NCBI GenBank assembly: GCA_030600865.1
Contig: JAUVUS010000134.1
Span: forward strand, 1-6,810
Length of the DNA: 6,810 nt
Reading direction: 5' to 3'
Source of the DNA: Bacteroidales bacterium
GTDB taxonomy: Bacteria > Bacteroidota > Bacteroidia > Bacteroidales > UBA12077
Positions 1-5,237 of this stretch are shown here, in pieces. The notes beneath the pieces were generated by a model. The model had not been told where the DNA came from. It saw only the letters and a list, made by a program, of their open reading frames with translations, and did not search any database. Position numbers and translations under genes: made by a program. Within the stretch, counting starts at the first letter, position 1, and every line of letters starts with the position of its first letter.

Positions 1-59
1 CCTGAACTCTGTAAGGCTCACTAATAACAAAGATTATGCCGATCTGTTGTTCAATAAAA

Positions 60-111
60 TTCATTTAAGTTCATTAAAATTCACTTTTTGTTTCCAATAT
101 GTTTCCAATTT
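60..111. repeat. Phased short direct repeats upstream of the recombinase gene
   Basis: Seen directly: TTCATT begins at 60 and 70 and the variant TTCACT at 80, an exact 10-bp spacing. Immediately after it lies an 11-bp tandem pair, GTTTCCAATAT at 90-100 and GTTTCCAATTT at 101-111. Direct repeats at about one helical turn next to a tyrosine recombinase gene are typical of arm-type sites bound by the recombinase's N-terminal domain or of sites bound by an excisionase. That role is inferred. The array ends just before the candidate -7 box at 114, so it could also be an operator for the recombinase promoter. In this AT-rich DNA the TTCATT units alone would be weak evidence; the regular spacing is what makes them notable. 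Confidence 0.5.
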
Positions 112-121
112 GTTATATTTG
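88..121 (+). promoter_or_regulatory. Candidate Bacteroidota-type promoter for the recombinase gene
   Basis: TATATTTG at 114-121 matches the Bacteroidota -7 consensus TAnnTTTG exactly. TTG at 88-90 would be the -33 element with a 23-bp spacer, which is long but near the upper end seen in this phylum. The recombinase ATG lies 26 bp downstream of the -7 box, leaving a short leader. The promoter overlaps the 11-bp tandem repeats, so a protein bound there would be expected to control it. Confidence 0.45.
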
Positions 122-129
122 AATCTTGA

Positions 130-141
130 TTAAGTTCATTA
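130..141 (+). repeat. TTAAGTTCATTA, second copy of a 12-mer, before the recombinase start codon
   Basis: The 12-mer TTAAGTTCATTA at 130-141 is an exact copy of 65-76, so the two flank the candidate promoter. Its core TAAGTTCATT occurs again at 2202-2211 before the HTH gene and, inverted, at 2380-2389. Its position between the -7 box and the start codon would suit a repressor or excisionase site. The binding protein is not identified; the HTH protein at 2236 is the obvious candidate. Confidence 0.4.
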
Positions 142-147
142 CAAATT

Positions 148-1524
148 ATGGCAACAGTTAGCTTTCTTCTTCAGGAACCATATAAAAAATCTCAAAACCC
201 AGATAAGGAATTAGCAAAAATTGAAAACCAAGTCATTAAAAATGAAATCAAGGAAAGAAAAAGTCTGAAAAAAAATTATGATGTTTATCTTAATCACAGA
301 GAAACAAGAATTTATTTATTTCTAATCGTTGATAGAAATAATAAAATAAAGATAAAAACAGACGAAACAATTCTTCCTAAATATTGGGATTTTTCTAACC
401 AACTAGTTAAACCAAACTATATTGGTGTTGGTGAATTTAATTCCAGACTTCTAAATTTAAAAGCTAATGTACTTGAAAACTATAGAAGAATAATTAATGA
501 TAATCCTGGAATTACTTTTAATAAAATTGCCAATAAAATAATTGACTTGATTAAAAACAGTCATACCCCTGTTATAACAAAATCAAATCTAAACCAATAT
601 ATTAAGGATTATATTAAAGATTTAGAATCTGGCAGAATACTTACACCAAAAGGAGAGAAATTCAAAAACGGAACAATTAAAAACTATAATGGATTTAGTA
701 CTCAGTTTGACCTTTATCAGGAAAAAATTAAAACGCAATTGGATTTTGATGATATAGACATGGTATTCTACTATGATTTTATAGATTTTTTCAATAATAA
801 AAATTATAGCATAAATACCGTTGGTAGAATGATTAAGAATATAAAAACTATCGTTCGGTCTGCAAGGGATAAAGGAATAACAAACAACATTGAAGTCGAA
901 CGCAAAAAATTTAAAGTATTAAAAGCTGAATCTAATCAAATATATCTTACTGAAAATGAAATTGCTAAAATATACGAGCTAGACTTGGCTGACAAGCCTC
1001 TTTTAGATGAATCAAGAGATATTTTTATTATTGGTGTTCGTTTAGCTCAAAGATTTAGTGACTATAGCAAATTAAATAAAGATAAAATCAGGAAGATTGA
1101 TAAAAATGCGTATGTAATTGATATTATACAGGAGAAAGGAGGTGCTTTGGTAACCATACCTATGCACTGGCAAACAAAAGAAATATTGAAAAAATATAAT
1201 TATTCTTTGCCTAAAGTATATGAGCAAAAAGTTAATAAACGAATTAAAAAAGTTGGTGGCTTAGCTGAAATTAATGAATCTGTTATATACGAGAAAATTG
1301 AAGGAGGTAAAAAAGTTCAATATACAAGTCCAAAACATGATTTAATCACAACTCATACTGCAAGAAGAACAGGCGCAACATTAATGTATCTTGCGGGTAT
1401 TCCTACTATAGATATAATGAAACTTACCGGTCACACTACTGAAAGAGAATTTTTAAAATATATAAAAGTATCAAAAGAAGAAACAGCAAAAAACTTAATT
1501 GATCATGCATACTTTAATCAATAA
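148..1524 (+). CDS. int: Tyrosine recombinase / integrase (phage integrase family)
   Basis: A 458-residue site-specific tyrosine recombinase, expected to cut and rejoin DNA through a 3'-phosphotyrosine for integration/excision or multimer resolution. Residues ~1-115 look like the Arm-type DNA-binding domain (IYLFLIVDRNNKIKIKT..LPKYWD), with an extra lysine-rich stretch at ~13-43. Residues ~140-245 look like the SAM-like core-binding domain, and ~265-450 are catalytic. All catalytic positions are visible: R302 in QRFSDY, K330 in EKGG, H403-x-x-R406 in HTARR, H429 in LTGHT, and nucleophile Y438 in FLKYIKVS, so the enzyme should be active. The ATG at 148 begins a typical N-terminus and has no Shine-Dalgarno, as is usual in this phylum. 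The 3' end overlaps the next gene by 20 bp, implying co-transcription. Family assignment is firm; whether it integrates the element or resolves plasmid dimers is not shown. Confidence 0.95.
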   Translation: MATVSFLLQEPYKKSQNPDKELAKIENQVIKNEIKERKSLKKNYDVYLNHRETRIYLFLIVDRNNKIKIKTDETILPKYWDFSNQLVKPNYIGVGEFNSRLLNLKANVLENYRRIINDNPGITFNKIANKIIDLIKNSHTPVITKSNLNQYIKDYIKDLESGRILTPKGEKFKNGTIKNYNGFSTQFDLYQEKIKTQLDFDDIDMVFYYDFIDFFNNKNYSINTVGRMIKNIKTIVRSARDKGITNNIEVERKKFKVLKAESNQIYLTENEIAKIYELDLADKPLLDESRDIFIIGVRLAQRFSDYSKLNKDKIRKIDKNAYVIDIIQEKGGALVTIPMHWQTKEILKKYNYSLPKVYEQKVNKRIKKVGGLAEINESVIYEKIEGGKKVQYTSPKHDLITTHTARRTGATLMYLAGIPTIDIMKLTGHTTEREFLKYIKVSKEETAKNLIDHAYFNQ

Positions 1525-2140
1525 AAAGATAAATCATTATTTAAGACCGAAGTTGATATACATCTTTTTTATAAGATTTTCAAGAGAAACTCGTAATCAA
1601 ATAATTGTATATAAAATAAAGGCGCGAAATACTATAAAAAGCTATCCTGATTTGGATGAAATTATGTATTTAAATCATCTAATTAAAGATAGGAATCTCA
1701 ATTATGGTTTTCTATTTTTTTTAAGGAAAATCTTTCCCTTCCTTATTGTTTCAGATTGGCTTTTAGAACACTCTTTTAGAACAGAAAGACTAAAGCAGAG
1801 ACTAAAACAATTAATTGATGGAGAAATTGCAAATAATTTATTACGAAAACGAATCAGAGAATTAATTGATGAAAAAAATAAATTGAAATTCAAAATAGAT
1901 GAATTAGAATCCATTATTAAAAAAGCTAAAATAGATTGGTACGGTGATTTAAAACCTATTGTTGAGTTCTTTGCTCATAACAAGTTCACACATATAAATA
2001 CTAATCCTCCTATTAGAGAAGCAAAAACAGCAAATATTGTTAATGCAATTCAGTTGATATTTGAGGAAGACGGAAAGGAAAATTCAATATTTAAAAAAAG
2101 CACAATTGAATCGTATTTAAAACCATCCTTGTATGAATAA
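1505..2140 (+). CDS. Unrecognised coiled-coil protein overlapping the recombinase gene
   Basis: I do not recognise this protein. From the ATG at 1505 it has 211 residues and overlaps the recombinase by 20 bp in another frame. A TTG at 1499 is possible, and an in-frame ATG at 1664 would give a shorter protein with no overlap. A hydrophobic aromatic stretch lies at ~68-88 (FLFFLRKIFPFLIV), too broken by charge to be a confident membrane segment. Residues ~92-142 are a strongly charged helical region, probably coiled coil (RLKQRLKQLIDGEI ... NKLKFKIDELESIIKKAK). The C-terminal ~65 residues (PIVEFFAHNKF ... NAIQLIFEEDG ... STIESYLK) look like a small globular domain of the kind seen at the ends of accessory-element proteins in Bacteroidota. 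Co-transcription with int suggests a role in recombination or its control, but this is inference only. Base composition matches the neighbours. Confidence 0.7.
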   Translation: MHTLINKKINHYLRPKLIYIFFIRFSRETRNQIIVYKIKARNTIKSYPDLDEIMYLNHLIKDRNLNYGFLFFLRKIFPFLIVSDWLLEHSFRTERLKQRLKQLIDGEIANNLLRKRIRELIDEKNKLKFKIDELESIIKKAKIDWYGDLKPIVEFFAHNKFTHINTNPPIREAKTANIVNAIQLIFEEDGKENSIFKKSTIESYLKPSLYE

Positions 2141-2182
2141 ATGCTAATCCACTGAAAATCAAATCACGTTTTCTTTTCGTCA

Positions 2183-2213
2183 TTGCACAATAAGGTTTAA
2201 CTAAGTTCATTTG
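2183..2213 (+). promoter_or_regulatory. Candidate promoter for the HTH gene
   Basis: TTCATTTG at 2206-2213 differs from the Bacteroidota -7 consensus TAnnTTTG at one base. TTG at 2183-2185 provides a -33 element with a 20-bp spacer. The start codon at 2236 is 22 bp beyond the -7 box. The -7 box overlaps the repeated 10-mer TAAGTTCATT (2202-2211), so a protein bound to that repeat would block this promoter. Confidence 0.35.
2202..2211 (+). repeat. TAAGTTCATT repeat in the HTH gene promoter
   Basis: Exact 10-mer shared with 66-75 and 131-140 upstream of the recombinase. Its presence in both upstream regions, overlapping or adjoining candidate promoters, is consistent with a common operator or excisionase site. 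This is inference from position and sequence identity only. Confidence 0.4.
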
Positions 2214-2235
2214 CTCCAAACTAAATACTTGAGCT

Positions 2236-2550
2236 ATGAACAAAATTGTCTTTTCACCAATTGAACCAAACGATTTAATAAATCAAATTAAAGAATCCAT
2301 TAAATTAGAATTCTCTGCGCTAAAAAAAGAACTATTAAAAAATAATAATTCTGATAAGGATCTAATAGATTCTGATTCCAATGAACTTATATCCCTTGAG
2401 GATACCGCGACTTTTTTTAACGTTGGAAAAACTACGATTCATTATTGGCGTAAACAACAAATACTCCCACCCATATACCGAAAAGGTAGACGAGTCTATT
2501 TTAAAAAACAAGAATTAATAAGGAGTTTAGAATCACTTCCCACTAAATAA
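2236..2550 (+). CDS. Small MerR/excisionase-type helix-turn-helix DNA-binding protein
   Basis: A 104-residue protein. Residues ~52-101 form a winged HTH of the HTH_17/excisionase type: ISLEDTATFFNVGKTTIHYWRKQQ, then LPPIYRKGRRVYFKKQELIRSL, where the basic wing (RKGRRVYF) and final helix are typical. Residues ~10-35 are predicted helical and may dimerise; ~36-50 is an acidic, Asn/Ser-rich linker. Proteins of this size and design in Bacteroidota elements act as excisionases, bending DNA beside the integrase site, or as local repressors. It lies downstream of int and directly before the putative transfer origin, so it could control either int or the mob genes. The codons at 2380-2389 carry an inverted copy of TAAGTTCATT, possibly by chance. 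DNA binding is well supported; the specific role is inferred. Confidence 0.88.
   Translation: MNKIVFSPIEPNDLINQIKESIKLEFSALKKELLKNNNSDKDLIDSDSNELISLEDTATFFNVGKTTIHYWRKQQILPPIYRKGRRVYFKKQELIRSLESLPTK
2380..2389 (-). repeat. Inverted copy of TAAGTTCATT inside the HTH coding region
   Basis: AATGAACTTA at 2380-2389 is the exact reverse complement of the 10-mer found at 66, 131 and 2202. It encodes part of SNELIS at the start of the HTH domain. With the copy at 2202-2211 it makes an inverted pair about 178 bp apart, which could allow looping by a dimeric regulator. A chance occurrence cannot be excluded in AT-rich DNA. Confidence 0.25.
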
Positions 2551-2572
2551 TACTATAGCTATTTTTTAACAT

Positions 2573-2625
2573 AGCAAGCAATGTTATCCGAGGCGGATAA
2601 CCACTTGCTGAATTAAAATTAATTC
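2573..2625. other. oriT: Candidate origin of transfer (oriT): nested inverted repeats before mobC
   Basis: Seen directly: an 8-bp perfect stem, GTTATCCG (2583-2590) and CGGATAAC (2594-2601), with a 3-nt AGG loop, sits inside a second stem, AGCAAG (2573-2578) and CTTGCT (2604-2609). The adjoining 2610-2625 is another inverted repeat, GAATTA-AAAT-TAATTC. The core is much richer in G+C than its surroundings. No T-run follows, so it is not a standard terminator. MOBP elements usually carry oriT as inverted repeats just upstream of the mobC/relaxase operon, exactly where this lies (mobC starts at 2640). The nick site cannot be identified from sequence. An operator for the HTH or MobC protein is the main alternative. 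Confidence 0.55.
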
Positions 2626-2639
2626 AAATTAGACTCGGT

Positions 2640-2972
2640 ATGGCTCGTCCTAAAAAAGAAATAGAAGAACTAAGAATTTATCAATTCACCGTAAGGTTAA
2701 ATCAAGCAGAATTTTCAACCGCTAAATATTATTCTGGCTTAACTAATCTTTCAATAAGTCATTGGATAAGAAAATCTGCCTTTTCCAAAAAACCTATAAA
2801 ACCAAAAATAACCCCTATTGCAAAAGAAACTTATACTCAATTAGTAAAACTAGGCACCAATATTAATCAAATAGCACTAAAACTGAATACTGGTAAGTAC
2901 ACAAAAATTTATCGCGATTTATTAGATGTAAAAACACTTTTAACTGAAATCTCAAAAAATCTTTCAAAGTGA
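2640..2972 (+). CDS. mobC: MobC-like relaxosome accessory protein
   Basis: A 110-residue mobilization accessory protein expected to bind oriT, help melt the nick region and recruit the relaxase. Residues ~12-50 fit a ribbon-helix-helix-type DNA-binding region (YQFTVRLNQAEF, then helix and SISHWIRKSAF), with a basic N-terminus (ARPKKE). Residues ~66-84 carry the bacterial MobC family motif, LVKLGTNINQIALKLNTG, followed by a C-terminal helix with heptad leucines. It starts 15 bp after the putative oriT inverted repeats. Its stop overlaps the GTG start of the relaxase (GTGA, 2969-2972), a classic translational coupling that fixes their production ratio. Family call is based on the LG-NINQIA motif and context, which together are distinctive. 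Confidence 0.9.
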   Translation: MARPKKEIEELRIYQFTVRLNQAEFSTAKYYSGLTNLSISHWIRKSAFSKKPIKPKITPIAKETYTQLVKLGTNINQIALKLNTGKYTKIYRDLLDVKTLLTEISKNLSK

Positions 2973-4192
2973 TAATCAAACAAATAAAAGGTGAAAACTT
3001 CACTCCTCTTTGTATTTATCAATTTCAAAAGATTGACAAAAAAGAAGCTAAAATTATTGATAGTAATATGTTAGGAGATTCAGCTTTAAGTTTATCTCGT
3101 GAATTTAATATATCTACAGATCAACGACCAAACTTAAAAAAAATAGTTTACCACGCATCACTAAGCATTCATCCTGAAGAGAAACTAACAAACAATCAAT
3201 TCAGAAAAATAGGGAAAGAGTTCTTACAAAAAATGGGGTTTGGTAATAACCAATTTCTCATGGTTAGACATTATGATGCAGAACACCCACATATACATAT
3301 TATTTCTTCAAGAGTTAAACTAAATGGTGAAGTTGTATCAGACAAATGGGATTATCGCCGGGCAGAAAAATTAGCACGCGAATTTGAAAAAAAGTATAAT
3401 TTAAAAGAAGTTCAGAATAGTACTGAAACGGAAAAAAAAGCTCTTTCCAAAGGGATTATTGAAAATTTTAAACGAACAGGAAACCTGCCTGTTAAATCCC
3501 AATTACAGGAAGTTGTTTCATCATCCTTAGAAGATTCAAATAACATCAGGGATTTAATTACCAAAGTCAATGAAAACGGAGCCAATATTATATTTCATCA
3601 TAGTGATAAAAAAATCTTCGGATTGAGTTTTGAACTTGATGGAGTTGCTTTTAAAGCTTCTCAATTAGGAAAAGCCTATTCCTGGAATAAAATTAAAACT
3701 AAATTAAAATATGATCATGAAAGAGAATTTAAATCAATTATCCAAACAAATGGTCGAGGAGCGGAAACGAATCTTAGACCAGCAGGTGGACAAGTTGCAC
3801 CAAACCAACTTGAAAAATATCGAGGAGCTAAGCAATTATTTGATTCCGATAGCAAAATCAATTACAAAGTTGATAAACTTACTCAAGAACGAATCTCTAT
3901 TAATAAACGAGAATCAGTCAGACTTCAAGATGCTACTGAACAAAGCCAGAAATACGATAGAACATCAGGAACAGATTCTAAGCAAAATGAACAGGATAAA
4001 GAACAATCTAAAGATCAAAATATTCCTGACAGCAATCTTAGTAGGAGCATTGTCGAGTCAATTAATGTTTTGGGCTCTATATTTTATGGCGACCAACTAA
4101 ATAGTCAAGGGGAAGATTATGATTACTTAAAATCACAAGATCAAAAAAAGAAGTTAAAGAAAAAAAGAAGAAGAAAGCGATTATCAAAATAA
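2969..4192 (+). CDS. mobA: MOBP-type relaxase (MobA/VirD2 family)
   Basis: A 407-residue DNA-nicking relaxase that cuts one strand at oriT, becomes covalently joined to the 5' end and leads it through a conjugation channel. Motif III is clear: HYDAEHPHIH at 101-110, with H101, D103, H106, H108 and H110 forming the usual metal/acid-base cluster. Y17 in CIYQFQK is the likely nucleophile. The GTG at 2969 is chosen because the next in-frame ATG (3068) would remove Y17, and because it gives the GTGA overlap with mobC. A second conserved module ends near residue 248 (GLSFELDGVAFKASQLGKAYSWNKI). Beyond it the protein becomes hydrophilic, Gln/Ser/Lys-rich and probably disordered, ending in a basic tail (KKKLKKKRRRKR). 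Residues 248-377 are overprinted by a second ORF at 3711-4100. No coupling protein or T4SS is in the window, so transfer would need a helper. Confidence 0.95.
   Translation: MIIKQIKGENFTPLCIYQFQKIDKKEAKIIDSNMLGDSALSLSREFNISTDQRPNLKKIVYHASLSIHPEEKLTNNQFRKIGKEFLQKMGFGNNQFLMVRHYDAEHPHIHIISSRVKLNGEVVSDKWDYRRAEKLAREFEKKYNLKEVQNSTETEKKALSKGIIENFKRTGNLPVKSQLQEVVSSSLEDSNNIRDLITKVNENGANIIFHHSDKKIFGLSFELDGVAFKASQLGKAYSWNKIKTKLKYDHEREFKSIIQTNGRGAETNLRPAGGQVAPNQLEKYRGAKQLFDSDSKINYKVDKLTQERISINKRESVRLQDATEQSQKYDRTSGTDSKQNEQDKEQSKDQNIPDSNLSRSIVESINVLGSIFYGDQLNSQGEDYDYLKSQDQKKKLKKKRRRKRLSK
3711..4100 (+). CDS. Nested coiled-coil membrane protein inside the relaxase gene (MobB-like candidate)
   Basis: An uninterrupted 129-residue ORF lies wholly inside the relaxase gene in the +1 frame, starting at the ATG at 3711 (a second ATG follows at 3717). 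Its product looks like a designed protein, not a shadow: residues ~3-100 are strongly helical and charged with heptad-like leucines (LNQLSKQMVEERKRILDQQVDKL ... HQEQILSKMNRIKNNLK), then a basic patch precedes one hydrophobic segment at ~103-126 (KIFLTAILVGALSSQLMFWALYFM). It begins where the conserved relaxase domain ends. In ColE1-type plasmids mobB is likewise nested out of frame in mobA and encodes a coiled-coil, membrane-associated relaxosome protein; the analogy is architectural, with no sequence identity claimed. Role, expression and topology are inferred. It is the longest alternative-frame ORF I see within any gene here. Confidence 0.62.
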   Translation: MIMKENLNQLSKQMVEERKRILDQQVDKLHQTNLKNIEELSNYLIPIAKSITKLINLLKNESLLINENQSDFKMLLNKARNTIEHQEQILSKMNRIKNNLKIKIFLTAILVGALSSQLMFWALYFMATN

Positions 4193-4194
4193 AA

Positions 4195-4223
4195 GGGATT
4201 GTACCACCAATCCCCAATTTTTT
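4195..4223 (+). terminator. Rho-independent terminator after the mobilization block
   Basis: GGGATTG (4195-4201) and CAATCCC (4208-4214) form a perfect 7-bp stem with a TACCAC loop, followed by AA-less spacing of three bases and six T residues at 4218-4223. It begins three bases after the relaxase stop codon. It separates the mobilization genes from the replication genes, implying that the next gene has its own promoter, although I find no clear TAnnTTTG in 4224-4250. Confidence 0.85.
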
Positions 4224-4250
4224 ATATGTCTAACCTTTAAAATAAAGATT

Positions 4251-5237
4251 ATGTGTGACAAAGTTAACAAAAACACAATTGAAAATCAATTAAAAATAGC
4301 AGAAGAAAGCCTACAGAAATCAAAACTGACTATATTAAGAACCGCAAATAAATGTCTCGAAGAAGCAAAATGTTTACCCCCATTACAAAAAAACTTCGGC
4401 ACTTTTTGGTTTACAGGAGAACTCGTAATATTAGCCGGAGATACTGGTGTTGGAAAAACTCTTATTGCAGTTGAAATTATTGATGGAATTACTTCTGATA
4501 AAAAAGTAAAAATCAATCAGAAAATAGATGTAACGTATCCAATATTATATTATGATTTTGAGCTTACGGAACGACAATTTTATGAAAGATATAAAAATTT
4601 CAAATTCAATAATACTTTTTTTAGAGTTGTTAGAAACGAGAAGTATGAAGGAAAATCGTTGTTCTCAGTTGATGTCATAATAGAGGACCTTGATAAAACT
4701 GGGGCAAAAGGAGTAATTATTGATAATATTACTGAGCTCGAAAGTAAAACAACACAAGATGCAGAAACAGCTAAAAAGATAATTAATGATCTTAAAAAAC
4801 TTCGTAATAGAGGCATATCAATTCTAGTATTAGCACACACTCCAAAAATTCAACGAGGGATTCCTATTGATATAAACCATTTAGCTGGATCAAAATATTT
4901 AGCAAATTTGGTTGATTCAGTTTTTTTTATTGCAAGATCTTCAGAAGAAATAAAATACAGATATATTAAAAATTTAAAGCCAAGAAGTACTGAGGACTCC
5001 GACAAAGTTGTAATAATTGAAATAAATAAAAGGGAAAACTTCCTGGGATTTGATTTTGTTAAAATGGATTATGAAATAAACCATTTACAAACACCATACT
5101 CATTAGAGAAAGAGAAACTAAAAGCCCAAATAGTAAGCCTTAGAAATGAGAAGAAATCTTATCGAGAAATTGAAGACGAATTAGGTGTCCCTAAATCAAC
5201 AGTTGAAAGATTATACAAACAAGCTACTGATAAGTAA
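4251..5237 (+). CDS. RepA-like RecA-fold ATPase with C-terminal helix-turn-helix
   Basis: A 328-residue AAA_25/RepA-type ATPase, related to the hexameric replicative helicases of mobilizable plasmids (RSF1010 RepA family). Walker A is GDTGVGKT at 63-70. YYDFELTERQF at ~100-110 resembles the segment after strand 2 in these ATPases. Walker B is GVIIDNI at 154-160 with D158. ILVLAHTPK at ~191-199 matches the sensor strand, and HLAGSKYLANLVDSVFFI at ~210-227 is a family-typical region. Residues ~303-324 (SYREIEDELGVPKSTVERLYKQ) form a helix-turn-helix, so the protein may recognise DNA as well as unwind it. It starts the second block after the terminator and is followed by a toprim-like gene. Likely role: loading or unwinding at the origin. 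A regulatory ATPase is the alternative. The fold is certain, the replication role is inferred from family and neighbours. Confidence 0.88.
   Translation: MCDKVNKNTIENQLKIAEESLQKSKLTILRTANKCLEEAKCLPPLQKNFGTFWFTGELVILAGDTGVGKTLIAVEIIDGITSDKKVKINQKIDVTYPILYYDFELTERQFYERYKNFKFNNTFFRVVRNEKYEGKSLFSVDVIIEDLDKTGAKGVIIDNITELESKTTQDAETAKKIINDLKKLRNRGISILVLAHTPKIQRGIPIDINHLAGSKYLANLVDSVFFIARSSEEIKYRYIKNLKPRSTEDSDKVVIIEINKRENFLGFDFVKMDYEINHLQTPYSLEKEKLKAQIVSLRNEKKSYREIEDELGVPKSTVERLYKQATDK

Noticed and set aside
1..60. Possible tRNA 3' end or attachment-site core at the left edge
   Set aside because: Neither strand shows a T-arm (GGTTCRANNCC type) or acceptor stem, and the other junction is not in the window to reveal a direct repeat.
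1..64. Possible start of a divergent - strand gene, with ATG at 64-62 and 21 open codons to the edge
   Set aside because: Too short to judge, no recognisable motif and no matching promoter upstream of it.
2..133. Open reading frame of 44 codons on the + strand running in from the left edge, possibly the tail of an upstream gene
   Set aside because: Only the first ~18 codons have protein-like composition; the rest runs through the phased repeats and the candidate promoter. It is too short to recognise and may be open by chance.
1702..1914. Minus-strand ORF of 70 codons within the coiled-coil gene
   Set aside because: It is the antisense of a lysine/leucine-rich coding region, giving a Ser/Phe/Leu-rich product with no family features. 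The same applies to minus-strand ORFs at 4286-4516, 4580-4840, 5325-5534 and 6358-6633, each lying opposite a well-supported gene.
2555..2567. ATAGCTAT palindrome followed by six T residues after the HTH gene, as a terminator
   Set aside because: The AT-only stem with no usable loop would be too weak to terminate transcription reliably.
2585..2594. Match to the IncP nick-site consensus (TATCCTG)
   Set aside because: Only TATCC is shared; the bases at and after the expected nick differ, so the nick position cannot be claimed.
2573..2609. Compound hairpin before mobC as a rho-independent terminator
   Set aside because: No T-run follows on the + strand, and its position before mobC fits an oriT or operator better.
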